Shown piece by piece: positions 8,859-19,200 of a stretch of DNA of 64,000 bases. The DNA comes from Halomonas sp. GT (GTDB taxonomy: Bacteria > Pseudomonadota > Gammaproteobacteria > Pseudomonadales > Halomonadaceae): positions 744,001 through 808,000 of the forward strand of contig NZ_CP020562.1 of assembly GCF_002082565.1 (NCBI RefSeq), given 5' to 3'. Each line of letters opens with the position of its first letter. Within the stretch, counting starts at the first letter, position 1. Under the pieces are notes generated by a model. It did not search any database, was not told the origin of the DNA, and saw only the letters and a program-made list of their open reading frames with translations. The position numbers and the translations under genes are program-made.

Positions 8859-8874
8859 CTGTTTTTGCATACAG
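8859..8874. promoter_or_regulatory. LexA (SOS) box
   Basis: CTGTTTTTGCATACAG is a perfect match to CTGT-N8-ACAG. It lies in the intergenic region between the S24-like gene (minus) and ccmA (plus). The first is the likelier target, because SOS regulation of UmuD-like genes is well known. Confidence 0.75.
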
Positions 8875-9015
8875 TGCTAGTGCTCTGCATTGTCTATTGT
8901 TCTTAAGCGAAGATAGGGAGGCGTGTGCTGCGACCCCAGACCGCAGAGAGCGACTGGCGAGAAAGGGGCTTTCCGTGTAGAGTTCGACGCAAAATCTACG
9001 TGCCTGGAGATATCC

Positions 9016-9636
9016 TTGAGCCTCTGCCTGCAAGCCCGACAGCTAGCCTGTGAACGCGATGACCGCTGGCTGTTTGAGGGGCTAGACCTTGATATTCAAC
9101 GTGGTGAAATTGTCCGCATCGAAGGCCCTAACGGGAGCGGAAAAACCACACTGTTGAAAATTCTCTCAGGCCAGTTGAGCGACTACCATGGCCACATTTA
9201 TTGGAATGGCGACTCAATGCGTGAGGTGCGTGAACATTTTCTCGCCAATCTACTCTATTTAGGACATGCCCCTGGCATAAAATCGGGTCTTTCTCCGCTG
9301 GAGAACTTAGCGTGGTACCAAGCGCTTAGCGGTGAAAAAGGCGATGATTACCAGCGTGAAGAAGCGCTGGCACAGGTCGGGCTTAGTGGCTTTGAAGATG
9401 TGCCAGCAGGGCAGCTTTCCGCAGGCCAGCAGCGGCGGATTGCACTTGCTAGGCTAACGCTTACTAAGCGGGCATTGTGGGTGCTGGATGAACCTTTCAC
9501 AGCAATTGATCGCCATGGAGTGGCAGCATTAGAAGCTCAGCTTGTTGCACATGCCAATGCGGGAGGCTGTGTATTAGTGACGACACATCATGAGTTAACC
9601 GCATCCTCCGTGCTTAGGCGCATTCAACTGGGGTAG
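9016..9636 (+). CDS. ccmA: Cytochrome c maturation ATPase CcmA
   Basis: ABC-type ATPase of the CcmABCD module that releases holo-CcmE haem chaperone from CcmC. It has Walker A GPNGSGKTT, signature LSAGQQRR, Walker B ALWVLDEPF and the switch histidine (TTHHE). The frame is open back to GTG 8923, but the family begins close to the first strand (LQARQLACERD). TTG 9016 has GGAGA 5 bp upstream and gives 206 residues, the usual length, so it is preferred. First gene of a complete ccmABCDEFGHI operon. Confidence 0.92.
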   Translation: MSLCLQARQLACERDDRWLFEGLDLDIQRGEIVRIEGPNGSGKTTLLKILSGQLSDYHGHIYWNGDSMREVREHFLANLLYLGHAPGIKSGLSPLENLAWYQALSGEKGDDYQREEALAQVGLSGFEDVPAGQLSAGQQRRIALARLTLTKRALWVLDEPFTAIDRHGVAALEAQLVAHANAGGCVLVTTHHELTASSVLRRIQLG

Positions 9637-9648
9637 AAGGAGACAGCG

Positions 9649-10383
9649 TTGCCAAGCTCACACGCCACGACAGGCATCCCAGAAATGTCGATGCATGCGC
9701 CTTCCGGTGGGCTCATGGTCGCCATTAGTGCCACCTTTAAGCGAGATCTAACGCTTTTGCTACGCCGTCGTGGTGAAGTGCTTAACCCATTGGTGTTCTT
9801 TGCCTTGGTGATTACGCTCTTTCCGATCGGCATTTCACCTGATCCCCAGTTACTGGCAGAAATAGCGCCTGGGTTGCTGTGGGTGGCGGCATTACTGGCG
9901 GCATTGCTTTCCCTGGATAGCCTATTCCGGAGCGACTACGACGACGGTAGTTTGGAGCAGCTACTGTTAGCCCCTCAGCCGTTGGCGGCTCTCAGCCTTG
10001 CGAAAGTTGCCGTTCACTGGCTGCTGACAGGACTGCCTTTGGCCCTCATGGCACCGATTTTAGGTATCATGTTGGCACTTCCTGCCGGTAGTTACTTGGT
10101 GTTGGCGCTATCGTTGGCATTGGGAACCGCAAGCCTCAGCTTGATAGGTGCAATTGGCGCGGCGCTTACCGTCGGGCTTGCCAGAGGCGGTGTTTTGCTA
10201 TCACTGCTGGTACTGCCACTCTATATTCCAGTTCTTATTTTTGGCGCGGGCGCTGTGCAGGCCGCTATTTTAGGCGATGGTATCGCGGCACATCTTGCTA
10301 TTTTAGGCGCACTTTTAGCGATTTCGTTAATGCTAGCACCTTGGGCTATTGCCGCATCGCTACGCATCAGCATCAACGGTTAA
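9649..10383 (+). CDS. ccmB: Haem exporter membrane protein CcmB
   Basis: Membrane partner of CcmA in the complex that frees haem-loaded CcmE. The 244 residues begin with a ~23-residue hydrophilic lead, then the family motif [22 protein letters not shown] and about six transmembrane segments; [12 protein letters not shown] is also typical. The start is TTG 9649 with a strong AAGGAG 6 bp upstream; a later ATG is possible and would shorten the lead. It starts 12 bp after ccmA. Confidence 0.93.
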   Translation: MPSSHATTGIPEMSMHAPSGGLMVAISATFKRDLTLLLRRRGEVLNPLVFFALVITLFPIGISPDPQLLAEIAPGLLWVAALLAALLSLDSLFRSDYDDGSLEQLLLAPQPLAALSLAKVAVHWLLTGLPLALMAPILGIMLALPAGSYLVLALSLALGTASLSLIGAIGAALTVGLARGGVLLSLLVLPLYIPVLIFGAGAVQAAILGDGIAAHLAILGALLAISLMLAPWAIAASLRISING

Positions 10384-10397
10384 AGGACGAAAACACC

Positions 10398-11138
10398 ATG
10401 TGGGCCTTTATAAACAAACTGAGATCACCCAAGTGGTTCTACGCGATTAGCGCCAAGCTTCAGCCCTGGTTCTGGGTAGCCGCGGGGCTCTTGTTGCTGC
10501 TGGGAACCGTTTGGGGGCTGGCATTTGCTCCCGCGGATTATCAGCAGGGCAATAGCTTTCGCATTATTTATGTCCACGTTCCTGCCGCTTTCCTAGCGCA
10601 ATCTATTTTTGTCTCAATGGCAATTTCAGGCTTGGTATTTATGGTCTGGAAAATCAAAGTGGCTGATATGGCAGCCACCGTAATGGCGCCATTAGGGGCT
10701 GCGATGACGTTTGTGGCACTTTTTTCAGGTGCGGTATGGGGAGTGCCTACCTGGGGAACTTGGTGGATGTGGGACGCGCGTTTAACGTCCATGCTGATTT
10801 TGCTGTTTTTGTATTTAGGTGTCATTGCACTGCGCGGCGCTTTCAGTAGTCGCGATAGCGGGTCTCGTGCAGCCTCAGTGCTGGCGATGGTGGGCGTGAT
10901 TAATATTCCGATCATCAAATATTCGGTGGACTGGTGGTACACCCTGCACCAGCCTGCCTCGTTTACGATTACTGGACGTTCGGCGATGCCCATGGAAATG
11001 TGGGCGCCGCTGCTCATTATGGTACTTGGTTTCTACTGCTTTTTTATTGCATTAACCCTGATGCGTACTCGCAGCGAAATACTGCGTCGTGAAACCAATA
11101 AGCGTTGGGTGCAAGAGCTAGTAGAGGAGGAGAGATAA
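10398..11138 (+). CDS. ccmC: Haem handling protein CcmC
   Basis: Inner membrane protein that presents haem to CcmE. The 246 residues form about six transmembrane helices with the tryptophan-rich WWD motif [13 protein letters not shown] on the periplasmic side and flanking histidines ([16 protein letters not shown]) that ligate haem. ATG 10398, preceded by AAAGGAC, replaces an in-frame upstream start that would overlap ccmB. Its stop codon overlaps the ccmD start (TAATG). Confidence 0.95.
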   Translation: MWAFINKLRSPKWFYAISAKLQPWFWVAAGLLLLLGTVWGLAFAPADYQQGNSFRIIYVHVPAAFLAQSIFVSMAISGLVFMVWKIKVADMAATVMAPLGAAMTFVALFSGAVWGVPTWGTWWMWDARLTSMLILLFLYLGVIALRGAFSSRDSGSRAASVLAMVGVINIPIIKYSVDWWYTLHQPASFTITGRSAMPMEMWAPLLIMVLGFYCFFIALTLMRTRSEILRRETNKRWVQELVEEER

Positions 11139-11371
11139 TGGCTTTTTCCTCACTTAATGAATTTTTTGCCATGGGTGGCCACGGACTTTATGTGTGGGCT
11201 GCTTGGGGCATTACTGCGCTGTTGATGCTGGTAATAGTTTGGCATGCGCGCCAAGAGCGCAGCCAACTGCTGAAAGGCGTTAAGCGCCGTGTGCGCCGCC
11301 AAAAAGCCCATCCCCAGTCCGCGCAAGCACCGGTTAACTCTGCTCAAAGGGACGTTCGTAATGACGCCTAA
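11138..11371 (+). CDS. ccmD: Haem exporter protein CcmD
   Basis: Small single-span protein that stabilises the CcmABC-CcmE complex. 77 residues: an N-terminal [17 protein letters not shown] typical of CcmD, one membrane helix (about residues 20-40) and a basic cytoplasmic tail rich in Arg, Lys and Gln. ATG 11138 overlaps the ccmC stop by one base and follows GAGGAGGAGA. The 3' end overlaps ccmE by 11 bp, so translation is probably coupled. Confidence 0.92.
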   Translation: MAFSSLNEFFAMGGHGLYVWAAWGITALLMLVIVWHARQERSQLLKGVKRRVRRQKAHPQSAQAPVNSAQRDVRNDA

Positions 11372-11870
11372 ACGTAAACAGAAGCTGTTTGTTATTTTAG
11401 GGTTGGTTTCACTGACCGCGATAGCGGTGGGACTGACGCTTTATGCGCTGCGCTCCAACATCAATTTATTTTTTAGCCCGGTCCAAATTGCTCAAGGCGA
11501 TGCGCCTATGGAGCGCCAGATTCGCGCAGGTGGAATGGTTAAAGAGGGCTCGGTGTCGCGAGACCCCGAAAGCCTTGACGTTGAATTTACCGTGACCGAC
11601 TACGTCGATGACTTGGAGGTCTACTACAGCGGTATTCTGCCGGATCTTTTCCGTGAAGGGCAGGGCGTGGTCGTAGTAGGTGAGCTACAGGCAGATGGAC
11701 GCTTATATGCCGACAAGGTCTTAGCTCGTCACGATGAGAATTATATGCCGCCTGAAGTGGCGCAAGCATTAGAAGAAGCAGGTTACTCCCCGGCAGATTT
11801 TCAGGCAAAAGCAGCCGAAGTGGGTAAGCGTTTGGAACAGGAAGGCACTCCTAAAGCAAGTGACTATTAA
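11361..11870 (+). CDS. ccmE: Haem chaperone CcmE
   Basis: Periplasmic haem chaperone that carries covalently bound haem from CcmC to CcmF. 169 residues: an N-terminal anchor (about 8-30), an OB-fold (about 45-125), and the haem-attaching histidine H124 in [13 protein letters not shown], with the tyrosine that helps bind iron four residues on. ATG 11361 is chosen because AAAGGGA precedes it and the predicted anchor then begins correctly. Confidence 0.96.
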   Translation: MTPKRKQKLFVILGLVSLTAIAVGLTLYALRSNINLFFSPVQIAQGDAPMERQIRAGGMVKEGSVSRDPESLDVEFTVTDYVDDLEVYYSGILPDLFREGQGVVVVGELQADGRLYADKVLARHDENYMPPEVAQALEEAGYSPADFQAKAAEVGKRLEQEGTPKASDY

Positions 11871-11922
11871 TGTCTTGTTGTGTCCAGAAAACGGTTATGC
11901 CCACTGCTAATTTGGAGCGCTC

Positions 11923-13941
11923 ATGTTCATCAAAATGATTCCTGAAATCGGCCACTTTGCTTTGGTCATCGCCCTATTGATGGCCATAATACAAGCAGTG
12001 ATGCCGCTCGCGGGGGCAGCTACTCGGCGTCCACTATGGATGGCTTATGGCAAGCCCATGGCAACAGGGCAGTTCTTCTTTGTTGCCATTGCCTATTTGT
12101 GCCTAACGGCCAGTTACATGCTGGACGACTTCAGCGTGGCGAATGTTGCCAATAATTCGAATTCACTGTTGCCCTGGTACTACAAATTTAGTGCCGTATG
12201 GGGAAACCATGAAGGGTCTGTATTGCTATGGAGCTTGATGCTGGCTGGCTGGGGTTATGCGGCGTCAGTATTTTCCGGCGACTTGCCCCGCGACATGGTT
12301 GCACGTGTTCAAGGCATTATGGGAATGGTTTGTGTTGGCTTCCTGCTGTTTATCTTAATGACCTCCAACCCATTCGAGCGGTTATTGCCGGACATGCCCC
12401 AGGACGGGGCTGATCTCAACCCGCTGTTGCAGGACTTCGGCTTGGTTGTTCATCCTCCTATGCTCTATATGGGGTATGTAGGATTCTCGGTAGTCTTTGC
12501 ATTTGCCATTGCCGCACTGCTAGGTGGGCGTTTAGACGCCGCCTGGACTCGCTGGGCACGCCCGTGGACTAATGTGGCCTGGGCATTTCTTACCGTCGGC
12601 ATCGCGCTAGGAAGCTGGTGGGCTTATTACGAGCTTGGCTGGGGCGGCTGGTGGTTCTGGGATCCGGTTGAAAACGCCTCATTGCTGCCCTGGTTAACAG
12701 GAACGGCGCTGGTGCACTCGTTGGCGGTCACTGAAAAGCGCGGTTCGTTCAAAAGCTGGACGGTGCTGTTGGCTATTTCAACCTTCTCGCTGTCACTAAT
12801 GGGCACGTTTCTGGTGCGCTCTGGCGTGCTGACCTCAGTGCACGCGTTTGCTAACGACCCTTCTCGCGGCTTCTTTATCTTGATGCTGCTGGCAATTACT
12901 GTGACGTTGTCGCTGCTGGTATTTGCGCTGCGTGCACCTCGTGTGAGTCATAAAGTCGGGTTTAATTGGTTATCCCGTGACTCGTTGTTGTTGGTCAATA
13001 ATATTCTATTGGTCATTATGACCGTCACTGTGTTGTTAGGGACGGTCTACCCGCTAATCCTGGACTCTCTTGGATTAGGCAAGATTAGTGTAGGACCTCC
13101 GTACTTTAATGCGCTTTTTGTGCCATTAACGGTGCTCATGTGCATGTTTATGGGGCTTGGCCCCATCGCGCGTTGGAAAAGCATGAATGCCAGTGAACTG
13201 TGGCGTAAGCTCTGGCTATCCGGCGCTGCTGCGCTCGCGTTGGGCATTGCTATGCCTTTGTTATATGGCGGCGAATGGAATTTGTGGGTTTCCTTGGGGA
13301 TTATTTCGGCACTCTGGATCGTGCTGCCTATCGTGCGTGATCTATTCGATAAAACTCGTCATGCCAGTTCCTTTATTGCTGGTCTGCGTAAGCTTTCGTT
13401 AGCGTATTGGGGCATGGTGCTTGGTCATGTGGGTATTGCGGTCACCATCGTTGGCGTGGCCGTTGTTTCCAATTACAACATCGAACGCAACGTGAGGATG
13501 TCGCCGGGCACGACTGTTGAAGTGGCTGGTTATCAGTTCACCATGACGGAGCTGACAAACCGCCGAGGCCCCAACTTCCTGGCAGACACGTCCATCATTC
13601 AGGTACAGCGCGGCGATGCCGGGAGCAGCTTTGTGATGCGTCCAGAAAAACGTCTCTATCTTGCGACGGGTATGCCAATGACTCAGGTGGCGCTTCGCCC
13701 AGGGCTGTTCCGTGACCTTTATGTAGCTATGGGGGAAGATTTAGGCGACGGTAGCTACGCGATGCGTGTTCAATACAAACCGTTTGTACGCTGGCTATGG
13801 CTTGGCGGGTTGCTGATGGCCTTCGGTGGCATTCTGGCGATAGTCGATAAGCGATACCGCCGTGTCGTATCGCGCAAAGTGCCTGCTAACGCAGCCTCTG
13901 CAACGACTGAGTCTGGAATGTCTAAGGAAGCTACGGTATGA
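11923..13941 (+). CDS. ccmF: Cytochrome c haem lyase subunit CcmF
   Basis: Large membrane component of the haem ligation machine that transfers haem from CcmE to apocytochrome CxxCH motifs. 672 residues, about 15 membrane segments. The WWD motif GGWWFWDPVENASLLPW is present, along with haem-ligating histidines in the membrane (GNHEGSVLLW; VVHPPMLYMG; ALVHSLAVTEKRG). It begins 52 bp after ccmE and its end overlaps ccmG by 4 bp (ATGA). Confidence 0.96.
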   Translation: MFIKMIPEIGHFALVIALLMAIIQAVMPLAGAATRRPLWMAYGKPMATGQFFFVAIAYLCLTASYMLDDFSVANVANNSNSLLPWYYKFSAVWGNHEGSVLLWSLMLAGWGYAASVFSGDLPRDMVARVQGIMGMVCVGFLLFILMTSNPFERLLPDMPQDGADLNPLLQDFGLVVHPPMLYMGYVGFSVVFAFAIAALLGGRLDAAWTRWARPWTNVAWAFLTVGIALGSWWAYYELGWGGWWFWDPVENASLLPWLTGTALVHSLAVTEKRGSFKSWTVLLAISTFSLSLMGTFLVRSGVLTSVHAFANDPSRGFFILMLLAITVTLSLLVFALRAPRVSHKVGFNWLSRDSLLLVNNILLVIMTVTVLLGTVYPLILDSLGLGKISVGPPYFNALFVPLTVLMCMFMGLGPIARWKSMNASELWRKLWLSGAAALALGIAMPLLYGGEWNLWVSLGIISALWIVLPIVRDLFDKTRHASSFIAGLRKLSLAYWGMVLGHVGIAVTIVGVAVVSNYNIERNVRMSPGTTVEVAGYQFTMTELTNRRGPNFLADTSIIQVQRGDAGSSFVMRPEKRLYLATGMPMTQVALRPGLFRDLYVAMGEDLGDGSYAMRVQYKPFVRWLWLGGLLMAFGGILAIVDKRYRRVVSRKVPANAASATTESGMSKEATV

Positions 13942-14465
13942 CACGTCGCCTGTTGCTTTTACTGCTGCCCATTGGCTTTTTGGGGATCGCACTATTTCTG
14001 TATCAGGGGCTAGGGCGCGACCCTTCGCACCGTGACTCTGCGTTAATGGCCAGACAGTTTCCTGCGTTTGAAGCCACAACACTGCGCGATGAAAACCGCC
14101 AAGTTGATCAAACATTGTTAACTGGCGACGTCACCCTGGTGAATGTATGGGGCGAGTGGTGCCCTGCCTGTAAGCAGGAAATGCCGCAGCTGCTGGAATT
14201 GGCTGATCAAGGAATTCGCATGGTTGGCATTAACTATCGAGATACTCGCGAAAAAGGGCTGGAATTTTTGAGCGAGTTTGGCGATCCCTTTGAAGTGAAT
14301 ATCTTTGATCCCGACGGTAGCCTTGGCTTTGATTTGGGGGTTTACGGCGCGCCGGAAACCTTCCTGGTTGATGCTGACGGCGTCATTCGCTACCACCACA
14401 AAGGCTACGTGTCACCGGAAGACGTTCGTGAACGCATTCTGCCGGAGGTGGAAAAATGGCGCTAA
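13938..14465 (+). CDS. ccmG: Thiol:disulfide interchange protein CcmG/DsbE
   Basis: Membrane-anchored periplasmic thioredoxin that keeps apocytochrome cysteines reduced for haem attachment. 175 residues: an N-terminal anchor (about 4-22), a thioredoxin fold with active site GEWCPACKQE, and the cis-proline loop in VYGAPETFLVDADG, where GAPET is the CcmG signature. ATGA overlaps with ccmF, and it overlaps ccmH by 10 bp, so translation of all three is probably coupled. Confidence 0.95.
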   Translation: MTRRLLLLLLPIGFLGIALFLYQGLGRDPSHRDSALMARQFPAFEATTLRDENRQVDQTLLTGDVTLVNVWGEWCPACKQEMPQLLELADQGIRMVGINYRDTREKGLEFLSEFGDPFEVNIFDPDGSLGFDLGVYGAPETFLVDADGVIRYHHKGYVSPEDVRERILPEVEKWR

Positions 14466-14926
14466 TACGCTTAATGCTTACCGTCGCGCTGCTTGTACTG
14501 ACCAGCAGCGCGTTGGCTGCGGGTATCGAGATACGTGAGTTTGACGATCCTGTTATGGAGCAGCGCTATCGCGACCTAACTGCTTCAATGCGCTGCCCTC
14601 TGTGTGAGAACCAAGCAATTGATGATTCTGATGCGCCAATTTCCGGTGATATGCGTGAACGCGTTTATCAGTTGCTACAGGATGGCCAATCGGATATCGA
14701 GATTGTTAACCACATGGTTCAGCGGTTTGGAGAGTACATTCTTTATAACCCGCGCTTAGAAAACCGTACTTACCTGTTGTGGGGATTACCGATAGGGTTA
14801 GTGCTGCTCGGTGTGATTGTCGTCGTGATGATGGTTCGCGCTCGGCGTAATGCCTCAGCGAAGGCGCTTAGCGCTGAAGAACGTGCCCGCCTGGATGCCC
14901 TGATTAACCGTGAGAGGTCTTCATGA
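14456..14926 (+). CDS. ccmH: Cytochrome c-type biogenesis protein CcmH
   Basis: Periplasmic oxidoreductase of the haem lyase complex that handles apocytochrome thiols. 156 residues: signal peptide ending near ALAAG, an LRCPxC-type redox motif (MRCPLCENQAI) in a three-helix bundle, the motif MVQRFGEYILYNP, then a single membrane helix (about 105-125). This is the short single-domain form; the TPR part is the separate ccmI gene, as in Pseudomonas. Confidence 0.95.
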   Translation: MALIRLMLTVALLVLTSSALAAGIEIREFDDPVMEQRYRDLTASMRCPLCENQAIDDSDAPISGDMRERVYQLLQDGQSDIEIVNHMVQRFGEYILYNPRLENRTYLLWGLPIGLVLLGVIVVVMMVRARRNASAKALSAEERARLDALINRERSS

Positions 14927-16170
14927 CACCGCTGTGGATTGCGATTGCTTTACTATTACTTCCTGCGCTTTGGTTAATGATAGCGCCGATGCGCGGTGCC
15001 CGAACGCTGCGTGACCAGCTAGATCACTTTGAAGCAAACGATACTGCTGATGAGCAAAACGTGGCAATTTTTAAGCGCCGTTTGGCCTCGCTAGAAGCTG
15101 CTTACGAACGTGGCGATATGAATGAAGAGCGGTTTAAAGAAGACCGCCTGGAATTAGAGCGTAGCCTATTAGAAGACACTGCCACCCGTACTAAGCGCCC
15201 CTTGAAGACGGCGACCGCAGGCAGGCTTGCTGTTCCCTTGGTTATGGTGGCCGTAGTGGGGGCGAGTACATTTTGGTATCAGCAAAACGGCGCAGAAGGC
15301 GACTTAACGCTTTACGCTATTCAGCAAGAAGTGCAAAACGACCCTGATGGCTCACTGGCTATGTATTTAGAGCGCATGGAAGCAGAAGCCGTACGTCAGC
15401 CGAATAATCCCAATGTCTGGAGTTCGCTGTTTCCGCTTTACCGTGAAACCGGTCAGGCCGACAAAGCAGCCGATGCATTAGAGCGGTTGATTGCTATTGA
15501 AGGGCGCATTCCACCATTATTAGCGCAACTTGCTCAACTGCGCTTTTTTATGGCGGAGCGCGAACTGACCCCCGAGGTACAGTCGTTAGTAGACGAGACG
15601 CTAGCGCAAGATCCACGCCAGCCCACAGTGCTTGGCTTGCTTGGTATTCATGCGTTTGATAATGGTGACTATGAAATAGCGGTAGACCGCTGGCGTCGTG
15701 CTGTAGCAAACATCGAAGACCCTGAGACGGCATCCTCTTTGCGCGAAGGTATTCGCGTCGCTCAAGAGCGCTTAGGGGTAGCGCCAGATACAGCGGCGGT
15801 TGAGGCCGCCCAAAGTCAAGGCGTGCGTGTATCCGTCTCATTAGACGAAGCACTGATGGATAATGTAAGCGACGATGCTAGTGTGTTTATTACCGCTCGA
15901 GACATGGAAGGCGAACTGCCGCCGCTCGCAGTTATTCGTGCCCAAGTGTCAGAGCTTCCCATGACTGTTGTGCTTGATGACAACGCGGCCATGTCACCCC
16001 AAGCGCAAATATCCCAGGTGCGTGAAGCACGCCTAGTCGTTCGCGTTTCGCAATCTGGTCAGGCAACCCCTCAGCCTGGCGATCTCTTTGGTGATCTAGA
16101 GAGCGTAAGCGTTGGACCGATTAGTGAGGATGATGCGGCAAATGTTGTTATTGACCGCGTTTTTGAATAA
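14923..16170 (+). CDS. ccmI: Cytochrome c-type biogenesis protein CcmI (TPR)
   Basis: Apocytochrome c chaperone of the haem lyase complex. 415 residues: an N-terminal membrane helix, a leucine-zipper-like cytoplasmic loop (RLASLEAAYERGDMNEERF), a second membrane helix (about 100-118), and a periplasmic part with TPR-like helices (NNPNVWSSLFPLYRETGQAD onwards) and a C-terminal beta domain (ASVFITARDMEG). It overlaps ccmH by 4 bp and ends the ccm operon 33 bp before smc. Confidence 0.92.
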   Translation: MTPLWIAIALLLLPALWLMIAPMRGARTLRDQLDHFEANDTADEQNVAIFKRRLASLEAAYERGDMNEERFKEDRLELERSLLEDTATRTKRPLKTATAGRLAVPLVMVAVVGASTFWYQQNGAEGDLTLYAIQQEVQNDPDGSLAMYLERMEAEAVRQPNNPNVWSSLFPLYRETGQADKAADALERLIAIEGRIPPLLAQLAQLRFFMAERELTPEVQSLVDETLAQDPRQPTVLGLLGIHAFDNGDYEIAVDRWRRAVANIEDPETASSLREGIRVAQERLGVAPDTAAVEAAQSQGVRVSVSLDEALMDNVSDDASVFITARDMEGELPPLAVIRAQVSELPMTVVLDDNAAMSPQAQISQVREARLVVRVSQSGQATPQPGDLFGDLESVSVGPISEDDAANVVIDRVFE

Positions 16171-16203
16171 CGTCCACGCACACAACCGCTGCTAAGGGTC
16201 GCA

Positions 16204-19200
16204 ATGCGCTTAACCTCTATTCGTCTCGTTGGGTTCAAGTCTTTTGTTGATCCAGTAACGGTACCCTTCGATGGCAATATGACGGCCATCGTAGGGCCAA
16301 ACGGCTGCGGAAAATCTAATATTATTGATGCAGTGCGCTGGGTAATGGGGGAATCCTCAGCTAAAACCTTGCGCGGTGAATCGATGGCTGATGTTATCTT
16401 CAACGGCTCCACCGGCCGTAAGCCAATCAGCCAAGCCTCTATCGAGCTCAAGTTCGATAATCGCGATGGTGGCATGGGGGGTGTTTACGCTCAGTACTCA
16501 GAAATTGCAGTAAAACGCTTAGTCACCCGCGATGGTCAATCCAATTACTTTTTCAACGGTCAAAAATGTCGTCGGCGAGATATTGCTGACCTGTTTATGG
16601 GTACCGGTTTAGGCCCACGTTCTTACGCCATTATCGGCCAGGGGATGATTTCACGGCTAATTGAAGCACGCCCCGACGATTTGCGTGCCACGCTTGAAGA
16701 GGCTGCGGGTATTTCTAAATACAAAGAGCGCCGCCGAGAAACCGAAAACCGCATGCGCCGCACTCAGGAGAACTTGGAACGCCTGGATGATATCCGTGAA
16801 GAACTGGACAAACAGCTCGAACGCCTTAAACGTCAGGCAGAAGCAGCCAAGCGCTACCAAGAGTTAAAGCAGCAGGAGTACCGGTTAAAAGGCGAGCTGG
16901 CGTTAGTACGCGGACGCGCATTGCGCAATGAGCAATCTCACCAAGAAAGCCGAGTGCGCGAGCTGGAAATTGCGGTTGAGAAAGACGTATTTGGCGTACG
17001 TCAGTGTGAAACGCGCCTGGAACAAGCGCGCGAACAGCACGATGAGCTTGCCGATGTACTAGATCGCCACCAGCAGCAGTTTTTTGAAACCACCACCCGG
17101 ATTGCTCGCCTGGAGCAGGATCAAGCGCACCGTCGCAGTCGTGAAGCCCAATTGGCGAACGATATAGCAACGGCGCGCCGAGACCTTGAGGAACAGCGCA
17201 GAGTCAGCGAAGGCGACCAAGAGCGATTTGCCGCTATAGAGGCCCGCTTAGAGGACTTACTTCCAGAGCATGAAGCCCTTGAAGAGCAACTAGAGACGCT
17301 TGAACAAACGTTAGCGGATGCGACCCCCGCGTTAGAAACTGCCGAGCAGCAGTGGGCTGATGCAGAAAACCACTGGCGCGATGCCAGTCGAGAAGCAGAC
17401 CGTAGCCAAGATCAATTACGTGACTTAGAACAGCGTATTGCGCGCATGCAGGCAGAAAATCAGCGTCGCCGCCAGCAGCGCGGTGAACTTGCCGATGTTA
17501 CTGAACTGCGCAACGAACACGCTGAATGCCAAGCCCAGCGGGAAGAGGCTGAGCAGCGCGCTGAAGCCTTTCAAGTTGAACGTGACCATTGGCAGCAGCG
17601 TTATAGCGATGCCAAAGCGGCTTATCAGCAGGCTACCCAGGCACGTGATCACCAGCGTGCTGAATTAAGTCAACATCAAGGCGAACTCGCATCATTGAAG
17701 GCGCTAATGGATGCCGCCTTGGCTGACCACGACCCAGATTTGAGCGATGCATTAGCAGCCCACGGCTTAGCCGATGCGCCAAGGCTTGGTGAAGCGATTA
17801 GTGTGTCATCTGGCTGGGAGCGAGTGATTTCCTGGCTACTCGCGCCGTGGTTAAACGCCCGCTTAGTGTCTGCGAACCAGCTAACCGCGCTACCTAGCGC
17901 CCTAGCCACTGACTGGTGCTTAATTGATCAAGCTGAGCGGCCTGCATCAGCGCAGCGCTTGAATTCGTTGGTCTCGGGTGCAGGTGCGTTAGGTGAGTGG
18001 TTGGCAAGTATTCACTTCGCCGAAACGAACGAAGATGCTGAGACGCTATTAGCTGACTTAGCGCCTGGTGAGAGTGTTGTCAGCCGAGACGGTGTATGGC
18101 GTGGGCGCGGCTGGCTGCACCAACAGGCTAATGGTGAAGGTGTTGATGCACTGTTGGTCACACGCCGCCGGTTTGATGAATTAAACGCCCGTCTTACACA
18201 GGATGAAGACGCGTTGGCGTTACTGGACGAGCAGTGCGAAGTTACTAGCGAAGCCATTGAAGTGCTTGAGCAAACCCGCGAGCAGCAGGCCGAGCAAGAG
18301 CGCGCCCACGCCGCTTCGCTCCAGCAGCTTGCAGTGAAAGAGCAGCGACTAGCCCAACGTCTTGAACATTTAGAGAGTCGCGCCACTGAGTTGGATGATG
18401 AACTCACCCAGCTACAAGAGGATGAAGCGGCGTTAGCGCTCACTTTAGAAGAGCAGCGCGCTCGATGGCATGTCGCAATGGAGCAACTTGAAACCGCTGC
18501 TGAAGCCCGTGAAACCAGCGCTGAACATCGCAGCCGTCAACGTGAGCAGCGTGACCAGTTAAATCAACAGCATGCTCCCATGAAGGCACGTCAGCAGGCT
18601 CTAGCGCTAGAGCGAGAGCGCTTGCACGCTGAGCGGGATAGTCTGCGTGCGCAACAAAGTCGTAGTAGCGATAGTGAAGAGCGCCTTTCTCTACGTATTG
18701 CTGAGTTAGAAGAATCGCGAGAAATGTTGGTAGAGCCAGACGAATTGGCTGCCGAAGAGTTAGAAGAGTTGCTACACCAGCGCGAGCAGCAGGAGCGGCG
18801 CCTCAATGACACCCGTCAGCAGGCTCAGGCATTGGCTGAGCAGCTGCGCAACGACGAGCTGGCTCGCCAGCAGCACGAGCGCAACTTGGAGCAAAGCCGT
18901 GAACAGTTGCAGCAGCGCCGTATGGATGTACAAGCGCTGGCGCTGAAAGCGGCTACCCAGGATGAGCAGTTGGCAGAACTAGGCCATGATCCCGATGCTC
19001 TGGCCGAGCACTTGCCTGGCGATGCTAGTGAAACTGCTTGGCAGGAGCGGTTGGAAAACACGACAGAGAAGATTCGCCGTTTAGGCGCCATCAACCTTGC
19101 CGCGATCGAAGAGTACGATCAACAGGCCGAGCGGCGTAATTACCTGGAAGCTCAGCATGCCGAGCTTACCGAAGCGTTGGAAACGTTAGAACGTGCGATT

